A stretch of 64,000 nt of DNA from Planctomycetota bacterium (GTDB taxonomy: Bacteria > Planctomycetota > UBA1135 > UBA2386): positions 35,049 to 99,048 of the forward strand of contig JADLHO010000112.1 of NCBI GenBank assembly GCA_020848735.1. The letters are read 5' to 3'. Below the pieces are notes generated by a model that was given only the letters and a program-made list of their open reading frames with translations, ran no database searches and was not told the origin of the DNA. Shown one piece after another: positions 18,335-27,908 of this stretch. A program made the translations under genes and the position numbers. The first letter of the stretch is position 1. Every line of letters begins with the position of its first letter.

Positions 18335-21300
18335 ATGAGAGCAGTCGCCGCCGTCGTCCTCGCCGTCGCAACCCTCGTCCTCTTCGCCGCGTTCCAGCGG
18401 ACCCTCCCGCGGAGTCCGATTCTCGACGACGGCCGCATCGGCACGGTCCTGGACCGACACGGCCTCGCCTTCGTGCAACCGAACGGCCGTTCGCGATGGA
18501 CCCCGCTCGCGACCCGCGCACCCCTGCTCGCCGGTGACTCCGTGCGCACCGATGGTCGGGGTGCCAATGCGATCGAGATCGAGCTCGGGGGCGGCGGTCG
18601 GCTGCTGATCGGGCCGGACGCGCGCGTGGAGCTCGGCGCGCGGCGGGTGCATCTGCTGCGCGGCGACTGTGAGATCGAGCCCGGCACGACACCCGTCACG
18701 GTGAGCGGTCCGCGCGGCGCAGAGCGCGCGATCGCGGCGCGCACGGTGCTCCGCGCGACGACGGACGAACTCCAGACCCTGGGCGCGGAGCCCCGCTGGC
18801 TGAGCGGCTACCGCAGCTCGACGACCTCCGAGTGGATGGGCTCGCTCGTCGCGAAGATCGACGGGCGCGACGTGCCGCTCGTGATCCGCGATCACGAGGT
18901 CGCCGTGACGATCAAGGACGGCGTCGCGGAGACGACGATCGAGCAGACCTACGCCAACGGCACGAACTCCGAGCTCGAAGGCGTGTTCACCTTCCCGTTG
19001 CCGCCGAGCGCGTCGGTCAGCGGCTTCGCGATGTGGGTCGGCAGCGAGCTCGTCGAGGCCGACATCGTCGAGCGCACGCGCGCGCGCGCGATCTACGAGG
19101 ACCTCAAGCGCCGCAAGATCGATCCCGGCCTGCTCGAGTGGAGCGGCGGCAACCTCTTCACCGCACGGGTGTGGCCGATCCCCCGCGGGGGAGAGAAGCG
19201 GATCCGCATCCGCTACACGCAGCTCCTTCCGCTCGAAGGCTCGGCCTACACGTGGAGCACGGCCCTGCGCAGCGAGGCCCTCCGCCAGCAGCCGGTGCGG
19301 AGCGTGCGCGTGAGGGCGGAGATCGCCTCGACGCGCGATCTCCTGAAGGTCGCGTCGACGACCCACGAGGTCACGGCGAAGGCAGGCACGCACAGCGCCA
19401 CGCTCGAGTGGGACGCGCGGGACTTCACGCCCGATCGCGACTTCGAGCTCCGCATCGAGACCGCCGCGCCCGAGCCGCTCTCGATCGTCGATCACCTGCG
19501 CGACGGCGAGGGCTACTTCATCGCGCGTGTCGTGCCGCCCGGCCCCGACGGCACGTGGCAACGCGGCTGGCAACGCACGGCGCTGCCCGACGGCAAGGCG
19601 CTCGACGTGATCGTCGTCTGCGACACCTCGGGCTCGATGCACGCCGCCGCGCGCAAGACGCAGTCCGAGGTCGTCGCCGCGCTGCTCGGCACGCTCGGCG
19701 AGAGCGACCGCTTCCGATTGCTCGCCACCGACTGGCAGGCGCAGTGGTTCGACCAGGCACGCCTGCCCGCGGAGGAGGCCCGCATCGCCGCGGCGCTCGA
19801 GTTCCTCCAGAAGCGGCCCTCGCTGGGCTGGACCGATCTCGACCTCGCGCTCCGCACCGCGCTCGAGAACGCCGAACCCGGCGCGATGATCGTCTACGTC
19901 GGCGACGGGCTCGTGACCCGCGGCGACGCCGATGGTCGGGCCTTCGCGCGCCGCGCCGAAGGGATGCTCCGCGGCCGCGACGTGACCCTGCACGCGGTCG
20001 CCGTGTCGAACACGATCGACGCCACGGCGCTCGATGCGATCACGCTCGCCGGCCGCGGCTCGCACGTCGCCGCGGGCGACGATCCCGCGCTCGCCGTCGC
20101 CTCGTTGCTGAACGATGCGCTCGCGCCGCGCCTGACCGACGCCCGGATCGCGCTCGACGGCATCGAGGTCGCGCGGGTGTACCCGGCAGCGCTCCCGAAC
20201 GTCCCCGTGGGTCGCGAACGCATCGTCGTCGGCCGCTACCGCAACACCGGCGCCCTGCAGAAGGGCACGCTGCGGATCGAGGGCACGCTCGCCGGGCGTC
20301 CCGTGAAGTGGACGCGCGAGTGCGCGCTCGGCGCGGGCGATCCCCTGCACAGCTACGTCCCGCGGCTCTGGGCGGTGCGACACATCGACGCCCTGCTCGA
20401 CGAGGGCAACTCGCCGCAGGCACGTGCGGACGTGGTCGCGCACAGCGCGGAGTTCCAGGTCATGACCCCGCTGACGTCGCTGCTCGTGCTCGAGACCGAC
20501 GCCGATCGCGAGCGCTACGGCGTCACGCGGCGCGTGAAGATCCGCGACGGCGAGGCCTTCTTCGCGAGCGCGAGCGATGCCGCGCGCGCGGATCGCCTGC
20601 GCGAAGCGATGCAGGACGCGGCGCGTTGGCGCGTCGCGATGCGCCAGGCGGCGTTGCGCGAGATCGCGGGCCTCGGCAGGGACGAAGCGCAGGTCGCGGT
20701 GGCGTTCGCCGAGCAATGGGACTTCCGCGGCGGATTCGCGCGCGCCTACGGCGGTCGGGGTGTCTCGCGTGGCCGTCCGGCCAGCGGCGATCTCGGTTTC
20801 ATGCAGCGGGGCGAGGAGCGCTACCTCCTGCGCGAGGAAGCCAAGGCGATGGCGCCCGAGGCCTCCGCGGCGCTGCGCGACGACGACGGCGGGGAGCGCC
20901 TCGCGGCCGCCGAGTCGCCGCACGACGAGCTGGCCGATCTCGAGGTCGCCGAAGCGGAGAACGCGATCGACGCTCTGGACGACGTCTCGACGCTGACCGC
21001 GCGCCGCAAGCTGGGTCGCATGCAGAAGACGGCGTACGCGGAACCCGAGGACGCGGTGCCGTCCTTCGGTCCGCAGCGCCGGCTTGGGTCGCTCGGCAGT
21101 CTCGGCTTCCCGGGCCTCGGCCGCGCCGACCTCACGCCGCCCATTCCCGCCGACCCGAAGTCCTGGCCTCCCGAACTCATCGCGCTCCTGCGCGGCCTGG
21201 ATCGCAGCGAGGCGCTCCGCGCGCTCGACGGCGTGGGCTTCCAGTCCGCCCTCGTCAGCCATCACCCGCTGACCCAACGGGTCATCGGCGAGCACCGCTC

Positions 21301-24300
21301 GACGACGCTGTGGAGCAGGACGCAGTGGTTCGCGAGACACGGGTCGGCGAACGACTCGCAACCCGGCGCGCATTGGCTCGTCGGCGCGCGGCGCGGCATC
21401 GCCGAGCTCGGCCTGCGCGTCGGACGCGAGCGCCCCGCCGTGGAAGGCGAGGCGGCGCGCTACGCGCCACAACTCCCCGGCCATGCGACGCTGGACCTGC
21501 CGCGGCACTGGCGTCACGCCACGCTGCGCGTCGAGTCGCGCAACGAGCAGCAGCTCGTCGTGGTGCTGGCGAACAGCGGTCCCGGTGACCATTCGACGCG
21601 CCTCGTCATCGACCTCCGGCGCATGCTCGTCGTGCGCTCCGAGTCGCGGCAAGGCTCGCGGCAGATCGCGAGCATGCAGGTCGAGGAGACGACGACTCTC
21701 GCGGGACTCGTGCTGCCGTCCCGCGTCGTGCATCGCGACGAGGCGGATCGCATCACCTCGGTCGAGACACTGCTCGCGGAGCGCCTCGAACCGGCCGCCT
21801 TCGCGACCCGGATCGCCGCGCAGCGCGCGGAGCTCGACGACGTGATCCTCGCCGATGCCGAGGACCACGACCTGTCGAGCGCGCGTGAGGCGATGCACGT
21901 GGGAGCGGCATCCCTGACCCAGGCCCTGACCGTGCTCGCGGATGCGATCGCCCACGGTCGGAGCGAGGCGCTCCTCGCCTTCTGGCCGCGCGTCCGCCCG
22001 ATGCTCGGCGATCGCCCCGGCACCCGCTGGATCGAACTCGCGGTGGCCCTGCACACGCGGCGCGGCGAGGACCTGCTGGCGCTCGTGCGTTCGCTCGCCG
22101 ATTCGCTCGCCAGCGTGGCGCCGCGCGATGGTGCCTTCTTCCTCACCCGTCATCTGCGCAGCTCGGCCTGGAGCCAGCTCGGCCCGCACGAGCACTTCGA
22201 TCTCCACCAGCGCATGCGCCCGGCGCTCGCGCTCGAGGCCGGCGACCCGCTCGCCCTCGAACGGTCCATCCAGTGGCGCCTCGAGGAGGCCCAGTACTGG
22301 GGACAGATCGGCGATCCATACCGCGCGCAGGAGCGGACGAAGGCCCTCGCCCAGGAGGCACCCTGGCACCTGCAGCTTCAGCTCATCGCCTCGCGGCAGT
22401 TCCTCGACGTCGGCGACATCGACGGCGCGCGTCGTGTGTTGGATGCCGCGCTCGCGCGCGCCGGCGAATGGACCGCCGAGGAGCGCGATCAGCTCTTCAA
22501 CCAGCACGTCCAGAACGAGTGGACGTGGCGGGATCTCGCGGCGCTCCAGCGCAGCGCCGATCGCTGGCTGACGACCTCACCGCGGACGCCGACGCCCTGG
22601 ACGATGCGCTGGTCGGCGCTCCTCTTCTCCGGTCAGGGCGAGGTGGCGGAGCAGGAGGTGCAGGCCACCCTCGAGCTGTCCTTCGACTTCGCCCGCGAAC
22701 CGCACGTCGCGGCGCGCGTGCAGGCGGCCGTCGCCTTCCTGCTCGGCGAGGGCCAGGGCTTCCAGCGACGCGCGTTGCTCGAGGCGGACCTGCCCCGACT
22801 CGCGAGCTTCGCCCGCAAGCTGATCGAGACGAAGGACGGCTGGAGTCACGCCTGGCGGATCGTCGCCGACGATCGCTTCCGTCGGACGGAGCCGGGCCGG
22901 GCGATCCTGGCCGAGCTCTCGCAGCGTCTGCGCAGCGAACCCCACGTGCTCGCGATGCCGTTCGAGACGCTCGACTCCTCGCTCCGGCTGCAGGACGCCA
23001 AGGCGTTCGACGACCTGAGCTGGCCGGCCATCGTCGCGTCGCTCGAGAAGCGCATCGCCGCGACCGACGACACGTTCCAGCGGGGACAGCTCCTCGCGCG
23101 CCTGCTCGAGGCCTGCGACGCGCGGGGTGACTTCGAACGCGCCCACGCCGCACTCCGGACGCGCCTCGCCGACGAGCGCAATGCCGAGTCCGTCCCGGCA
23201 CACGCGCTCGACCTGCTCCGGCGGCTCGCGAAGCGACCGTGGAGCGAGGCGATCGAGGACGAACTCCTCGCCATCGCGCTGCGCACCATCGACCCGCAGG
23301 CGACGCCGATGCAGCAGCTGGGCAACTTCACCGGCGTGGCCCGCGAGCTCGCGGATGCCCTGCTGGAGCAGCGACGCCAGCACGCGCTCGGCCCGGTCGC
23401 GGAACTCGAGAAGCTCGAGCGCGCCGAGCGGCGGAGCCGTGAGACGACGGCGCTCGCCGCCGCGCGGACGGCGGTCACCGCCAGCCTCACCGAACTCGCG
23501 CCGCAGGCACCGGCGCCGCTGCGCGCATGCCTCGAGATCGAGGCGCTCGGCTATGCGGCCGAACTCGGCGCGGATCGCGGTGCGACGCGCACGCGATGCC
23601 TCGCGCTGCTCGACGGATTGAAGACGGCCGGGGACGACCCCGCGCCATCGCTGCTGCGCCGCCGTGCCTCGCTGACGCTCGCGCTGCTCTGCGTGAAGCG
23701 CGGGGCCGAGGCGGAGCTCGTCGAGTCGATCCTCGCCGCGCTGCGCGAGCGCGCGCTCGCGAGCGGCAGCGACGCGAAGCTCGATGCGGGCGTGGACTGG
23801 CGCGGCGAGATCGCCCGTCTGCTCGTCGCCCTCGATCGCGGCGACGCGCTGCTCGCGGCGCTCGGCGAGTGGATCGCGCCCTCGCGTCTCGACTCGCCAT
23901 GGCGTGCGCTGCGCGCCTGGACGCTCGCGAGCCGCGGCGACTTCGCGGGTGCCCGGGGCGATCTCGAGCACCTCGCCGGAGCCCACGAACTCGACGCGAA
24001 CGAGTGGCTCACCCTGGCGACCTGGCGTCTGCTCGGCGGCGACGAGCGCGGTTGGCTCGCGGCGCATGCCCGTCGCTTCGCGACGGTCGACGAATGGACG
24101 CTGCGCAATCTCGTCGCCCGCGAGGCACAGCGCATCGCGGCCAAGGCCGGTGAGAAGCTGGATCCGCTGGTCGTCGAGGCCGCTCGCGCGATGCTCGCGA
24201 AGACCACGAATGCGCGGTGGATGCTCCAGTCCGTGCGCGAGCTGTGGAACGCGACGAAGGATCATCGCGTGCTCGGGACGATCTCGAGCGCCGTCGTGGG

Positions 24301-26809
24301 ACAGACGCCGGAGCGCGCCTACGGCGCCCTCGCCGCGCTGCGGGAGTTCCTCACCGACGTGCACGAGGAGGCGGCCCTCGACGAGCTGGCCGCGCGGCTC
24401 AGCGCGACCGCGGGCGAGCTCTCGGCCACCGACCGCCGCGCCCTGACCTTCGCGACGTATCTCGTGCGTGCCCGCGCGGCGCTCGTCCCCAACGGGAAGG
24501 GTGAACACCGCCGCGCGATGCTCGCCGCGCTGCGCACCGCCGTGGCGGAGCTCGATCGGCCGCTCGTCCCCGGCGAACGCGTCGCGATGGCGCGCATGCT
24601 CGCCGACCTCGACGCGCTGCCCGGCGAGGAGGAGCGCGCGCTGCGTCGCCAGCTGCTCGAGACCTTGCGCGCCGGCGCGGCGCCCGCATCGATCGAGGAT
24701 CTCGTGGTCTCGCAGGCCCTCGCCCAGGCGCTCCACAGCGACGGTGGGCGCGACGCGGCGATCGATGTGATGCTCGCGGTGCTCGCACGCAGCGAGCGCG
24801 ACGCGGGCGGCGCGCTGCCGGAGCAGGCGCACGGCCAGATCGAGACGGTGCTCGAGTGGTGGAAGCAGAGCGGGCGCTTCGCCGAAGCGGAGCGGCGCCT
24901 GATCGCCTGGCGCGATCCGCAGCCGACACCGCTCGGCCGTGACCGCTTCGAGCAGCGACTCGATGGTCTCTACATCGCGGCGCTCGCCGGACGGGGCACG
25001 ACGAGCCTCGGCAGCGGAGCGGCGCTCTTCGACGCCGCGCGTGCCCGACTCGCCCGACGCATCGCCGTCGCGCCGGCCGGCCGGCAGTGGCTCCAGCCGA
25101 TGATCAACAGCTTCGGCACCCTTCACCGCACCGCGCAGCAGGCGAAGGTCGGCGATCCGGTCCGCTCGCTCACGGAGTTCGCCGCGACGGGGCTCCCGGC
25201 GGCGATCGCGAGCTCGCCGATCGATGCGATGGACGTGCTCTACGCCGTCGCCGACGCGCTCGACGACACCGGTGCGCCCGCCGTCGCCCTCGGCCTGCTC
25301 GTCGACCACTGCCTGCATCCCGCCGCGTGGTACGCACGCACGGGTCAGGAACCGTGGGCGCGCTTCGACTGGCGCATCGCCGAACTGCGCACGCGCGCCG
25401 GCGAGCTCGGCAAGCTGCACGGCGACCTGAGGGCACTCGTGCTCCGCGAGCTCGAGCGCGATCTCACGATCCAGGGCAACAATGCGAACCCGATGTGGCG
25501 GATGGACGACCGCCGCTACTGGAGCGCGCTGCGGTCCGACTTCATCGCCGTCGCCGGCAAGGTCCTCGAGCTGCGTCCCGGCGACGCCGCCGCGGTGGGC
25601 TACACCGCGAACTTCCTCTGGCACCATCAGGGGGAACGGCGCCCGGCGGTCCGTGCGCTCGAGTCGCTCGCGAAGCTGGACAAGCTGGGCACCGAGCAGC
25701 GCCGCGTCCTCGTCGACTGGCTGCTCGAGCTCAAGGAGTACGCGCAGGCGGTGCCACACGCCGAGCGTCTCGTGGGCGACGAACCGCTCGCGAGCCGGCA
25801 TCACGGTCAACTCGTGCACGCCCTCGGTGGGCTCGGCCGACTCGACGACGCGCGCCGCGCCCTCGCGGACGCCGCGCGTCGCTTCGACGAAGCACGCCTG
25901 CGCGACGACGCGATCGACATGGGCTTCGCGATGGCCGCCGAGGGTGCGGGCCTCGACGCCGAGGCGGTCGCCTACATGGGACTCGCGGTCCGCGCGCGCG
26001 AGCGCAAGTTCCCCGTCGGCCGTGAGCCGCTGCTCACGCAGCAGCTCCGGATGTACGCCCGCATGCTGGGCAAGGTGAACCGTCACGACGAGGCGGTCGA
26101 CGCCGCCGCCACCGCGTTCGTGCGCGGCAGCGGCAGCCAGCAGGAGAACCGCGAGCTGATGAGCGAGTTGAAGAACGCGCTCGGACGACAGACGGATCTC
26201 GCGGCCTGGCTCGCGCGCTGGGACGCGCGCGTCGCGCAGGACGGCTCCGACGCGCCGTTGATCCGCAAGGCGCTGGCGCAGGTCCTCGACGAGGACGGCG
26301 ACGACGCGGGCGCGGTCGTGCAGTACCGCCTCGGGATCGCGCTCAGCCCCAACGATGCCGAGCTGCACGCCGGTCTCGTCGCCGCGCTCGATGCGCTCGG
26401 ACGTCGCGACGAGGCGCTGGCCGCGGCCTTCGATGCGCTGCGCGTCGCGCCCGGCTCGCTCGAGCTCATCGAGGCGCTCGCGAAGCGGCTCGACGCGGGC
26501 AAGCGCGTCGACGACGCGGAGCGGGCCTGGTCGGAACTCGTCGAGCACGCGCCCCAGGAGGGCGAAGGTCACGCGGCCCTGGCGCGGCAACGCGAGCGCC
26601 AGGGTCGACTGGCCGATGCGATCGAGCAGTGGCAGCAGGTCACCCGCGTCCGCGCCGACGACGCCGAGGGCTTCCTCGCCCTCGCCGCCGCACAGCTGCG
26701 TGCGGGCCAGCGCGACGAAGCGCGGGCCACGATCGCGACCGTGCTCGCACGCGACTGGCTCGCGGCCGACGAGCAGGTGAAGCGTCGCGCGCAGGAACTC
26801 CTGCGATGA
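18335..26809 (+). CDS. Giant (~2,824 aa) FecR-like + VIT + VWA + long helical/TPR-like repeat protein
   Basis: MRAVAAVVLAVATLVLFAAF TM; RAPLLAGDSVRTDGRGANAIEIELGGGGRLLIGPDARVEL (FecR-like); EVAVTIKDGVAETTIEQTYANGTNSELEGVFTFPLP (VIT); LDVIVVCDTSGSMH (VWA MIDAS); C-terminal TPR-like stretches. Confidence 0.88.
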   Translation: MRAVAAVVLAVATLVLFAAFQRTLPRSPILDDGRIGTVLDRHGLAFVQPNGRSRWTPLATRAPLLAGDSVRTDGRGANAIEIELGGGGRLLIGPDARVELGARRVHLLRGDCEIEPGTTPVTVSGPRGAERAIAARTVLRATTDELQTLGAEPRWLSGYRSSTTSEWMGSLVAKIDGRDVPLVIRDHEVAVTIKDGVAETTIEQTYANGTNSELEGVFTFPLPPSASVSGFAMWVGSELVEADIVERTRARAIYEDLKRRKIDPGLLEWSGGNLFTARVWPIPRGGEKRIRIRYTQLLPLEGSAYTWSTALRSEALRQQPVRSVRVRAEIASTRDLLKVASTTHEVTAKAGTHSATLEWDARDFTPDRDFELRIETAAPEPLSIVDHLRDGEGYFIARVVPPGPDGTWQRGWQRTALPDGKALDVIVVCDTSGSMHAAARKTQSEVVAALLGTLGESDRFRLLATDWQAQWFDQARLPAEEARIAAALEFLQKRPSLGWTDLDLALRTALENAEPGAMIVYVGDGLVTRGDADGRAFARRAEGMLRGRDVTLHAVAVSNTIDATALDAITLAGRGSHVAAGDDPALAVASLLNDALAPRLTDARIALDGIEVARVYPAALPNVPVGRERIVVGRYRNTGALQKGTLRIEGTLAGRPVKWTRECALGAGDPLHSYVPRLWAVRHIDALLDEGNSPQARADVVAHSAEFQVMTPLTSLLVLETDADRERYGVTRRVKIRDGEAFFASASDAARADRLREAMQDAARWRVAMRQAALREIAGLGRDEAQVAVAFAEQWDFRGGFARAYGGRGVSRGRPASGDLGFMQRGEERYLLREEAKAMAPEASAALRDDDGGERLAAAESPHDELADLEVAEAENAIDALDDVSTLTARRKLGRMQKTAYAEPEDAVPSFGPQRRLGSLGSLGFPGLGRADLTPPIPADPKSWPPELIALLRGLDRSEALRALDGVGFQSALVSHHPLTQRVIGEHRSTTLWSRTQWFARHGSANDSQPGAHWLVGARRGIAELGLRVGRERPAVEGEAARYAPQLPGHATLDLPRHWRHATLRVESRNEQQLVVVLANSGPGDHSTRLVIDLRRMLVVRSESRQGSRQIASMQVEETTTLAGLVLPSRVVHRDEADRITSVETLLAERLEPAAFATRIAAQRAELDDVILADAEDHDLSSAREAMHVGAASLTQALTVLADAIAHGRSEALLAFWPRVRPMLGDRPGTRWIELAVALHTRRGEDLLALVRSLADSLASVAPRDGAFFLTRHLRSSAWSQLGPHEHFDLHQRMRPALALEAGDPLALERSIQWRLEEAQYWGQIGDPYRAQERTKALAQEAPWHLQLQLIASRQFLDVGDIDGARRVLDAALARAGEWTAEERDQLFNQHVQNEWTWRDLAALQRSADRWLTTSPRTPTPWTMRWSALLFSGQGEVAEQEVQATLELSFDFAREPHVAARVQAAVAFLLGEGQGFQRRALLEADLPRLASFARKLIETKDGWSHAWRIVADDRFRRTEPGRAILAELSQRLRSEPHVLAMPFETLDSSLRLQDAKAFDDLSWPAIVASLEKRIAATDDTFQRGQLLARLLEACDARGDFERAHAALRTRLADERNAESVPAHALDLLRRLAKRPWSEAIEDELLAIALRTIDPQATPMQQLGNFTGVARELADALLEQRRQHALGPVAELEKLERAERRSRETTALAAARTAVTASLTELAPQAPAPLRACLEIEALGYAAELGADRGATRTRCLALLDGLKTAGDDPAPSLLRRRASLTLALLCVKRGAEAELVESILAALRERALASGSDAKLDAGVDWRGEIARLLVALDRGDALLAALGEWIAPSRLDSPWRALRAWTLASRGDFAGARGDLEHLAGAHELDANEWLTLATWRLLGGDERGWLAAHARRFATVDEWTLRNLVAREAQRIAAKAGEKLDPLVVEAARAMLAKTTNARWMLQSVRELWNATKDHRVLGTISSAVVGQTPERAYGALAALREFLTDVHEEAALDELAARLSATAGELSATDRRALTFATYLVRARAALVPNGKGEHRRAMLAALRTAVAELDRPLVPGERVAMARMLADLDALPGEEERALRRQLLETLRAGAAPASIEDLVVSQALAQALHSDGGRDAAIDVMLAVLARSERDAGGALPEQAHGQIETVLEWWKQSGRFAEAERRLIAWRDPQPTPLGRDRFEQRLDGLYIAALAGRGTTSLGSGAALFDAARARLARRIAVAPAGRQWLQPMINSFGTLHRTAQQAKVGDPVRSLTEFAATGLPAAIASSPIDAMDVLYAVADALDDTGAPAVALGLLVDHCLHPAAWYARTGQEPWARFDWRIAELRTRAGELGKLHGDLRALVLRELERDLTIQGNNANPMWRMDDRRYWSALRSDFIAVAGKVLELRPGDAAAVGYTANFLWHHQGERRPAVRALESLAKLDKLGTEQRRVLVDWLLELKEYAQAVPHAERLVGDEPLASRHHGQLVHALGGLGRLDDARRALADAARRFDEARLRDDAIDMGFAMAAEGAGLDAEAVAYMGLAVRARERKFPVGREPLLTQQLRMYARMLGKVNRHDEAVDAAATAFVRGSGSQQENRELMSELKNALGRQTDLAAWLARWDARVAQDGSDAPLIRKALAQVLDEDGDDAGAVVQYRLGIALSPNDAELHAGLVAALDALGRRDEALAAAFDALRVAPGSLELIEALAKRLDAGKRVDDAERAWSELVEHAPQEGEGHAALARQRERQGRLADAIEQWQQVTRVRADDAEGFLALAAAQLRAGQRDEARATIATVLARDWLAADEQVKRRAQELLR

Positions 26810-26860
26810 GGGCCTCGGCGCCGCGCGCGGCTACGCTGCCGCGCCGCCGCCGCCCCCCTC

Positions 26861-27823
26861 ATGCTCTCGCGCTCCGTTGCTGCCGCCCTCGTGCTCGCGC
26901 TGCCGTGCGCCGCGCAGACCCTCGAGGACCTGCGACGTGACCTGCGGCAGCGGCTCGGCGAGGTCCACTTCGCGCAGGCACTCGGGGGCCTCGTCCTCGC
27001 GTCCGACGAACTGGAGCTCAGCGGGGCGAAGTTCGACTTCGACGACGAGTCCCGCACCGAACTCGCGGCCCTGGTGCTGCCCTTCCAGAGGACCCTGCGG
27101 CCCTTCGCCGACGAGCGCTTCGGGCTCTACTTCGAGGGCGCGGTCGGCCACGCGCGTGCGACGCAGCGCAGCTCGGACCTCTACTCCGGACGCGTGCCCG
27201 GCTTCGAGACCGCCGTCGACACCGACTGGAGCACCTACAGCGCCCTGGTCGGCTTCGGCCTCAGCTACGACCTGACCCCCACCCTGCAGGTCTCGGCGAT
27301 CGGCGATCTGGGTCTGGCCTATCTCGCGAACGACGCGGACTACTCCGGTCCCGGTGCCGCGGTCACCGCCGCGATCGCCGACGGGATCGCGTTCAACTGG
27401 GACGCTCTCGCGTCGTGTCACGGCACCGCCGCGCGCGTCGACTGGTCGTGCCCGCTCGACGACGAGCGCGAGCTCGAGCTCATCGCACGCTACGACCTGC
27501 GCTGGACGGACACCTTGTCGTCGGACGACCCAGCGCAGGACTTCGCGACGCGCCTGCAATGGCTCACGCTGCGCGGCGACGTGACCGGACCGACCGGCAT
27601 CGAACTGCTCGGCGGCCGGCTCGGTTGGCGCGGGATCCTCGGCTACCGCGCGTTCCTCGAAGGCGATCTCTTCGGCGCCGAGGACTTCTTCCAGATCGGC
27701 GGCGCGCTCGAGCTGGCCGAACAGCAGGCGTTGCCGCTGCTCGGCGGGATGACCCTCAGCGCGGGGATCTTCGTGGGCGCCGAACTGAGCGGTTGGATCG
27801 TCGGCTTCAATGTCTCGTTCTAG
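26861..27823 (+). CDS. Putative outer-membrane beta-barrel protein
   Basis: MLSRSVAAALVLALPCAAQ signal; alternating aromatic/beta-strand pattern (RFGLYFEGAVGHAR, YSALVGFGLSYDLTPTLQVSAIGDLGLAYL) ending GWIVGFNVSF* with terminal Phe. Confidence 0.6.
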   Translation: MLSRSVAAALVLALPCAAQTLEDLRRDLRQRLGEVHFAQALGGLVLASDELELSGAKFDFDDESRTELAALVLPFQRTLRPFADERFGLYFEGAVGHARATQRSSDLYSGRVPGFETAVDTDWSTYSALVGFGLSYDLTPTLQVSAIGDLGLAYLANDADYSGPGAAVTAAIADGIAFNWDALASCHGTAARVDWSCPLDDERELELIARYDLRWTDTLSSDDPAQDFATRLQWLTLRGDVTGPTGIELLGGRLGWRGILGYRAFLEGDLFGAEDFFQIGGALELAEQQALPLLGGMTLSAGIFVGAELSGWIVGFNVSF

Positions 27824-27870
27824 CGCGGTGCCCGGACGCGCCACTCGCCGCGACTCGTCACCGGACGCTC

Positions 27871-27908
27871 AGGACCCGACATTCAGGACCCGACATTCAG
27901 GACCCGAC
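27871..27908. repeat. Short tandem repeat, 14-bp unit (aggacccgacattc) x ~2.7
   Basis: aggacccgacattc aggacccgacattc aggacccgac read directly; overlaps the 3' end of the next minus-strand gene. Confidence 0.85.

Noticed and set aside
22577-26590. 1,337-aa minus-strand ORF antisense to the giant VIT/VWA gene (also 17978-22507 minus)
   Set aside because: Long antisense frames are expected in ~70% GC DNA; composition is His/Arg/Glu-rich mirror-codon type, with no motifs, and the + strand frame has clear domains.
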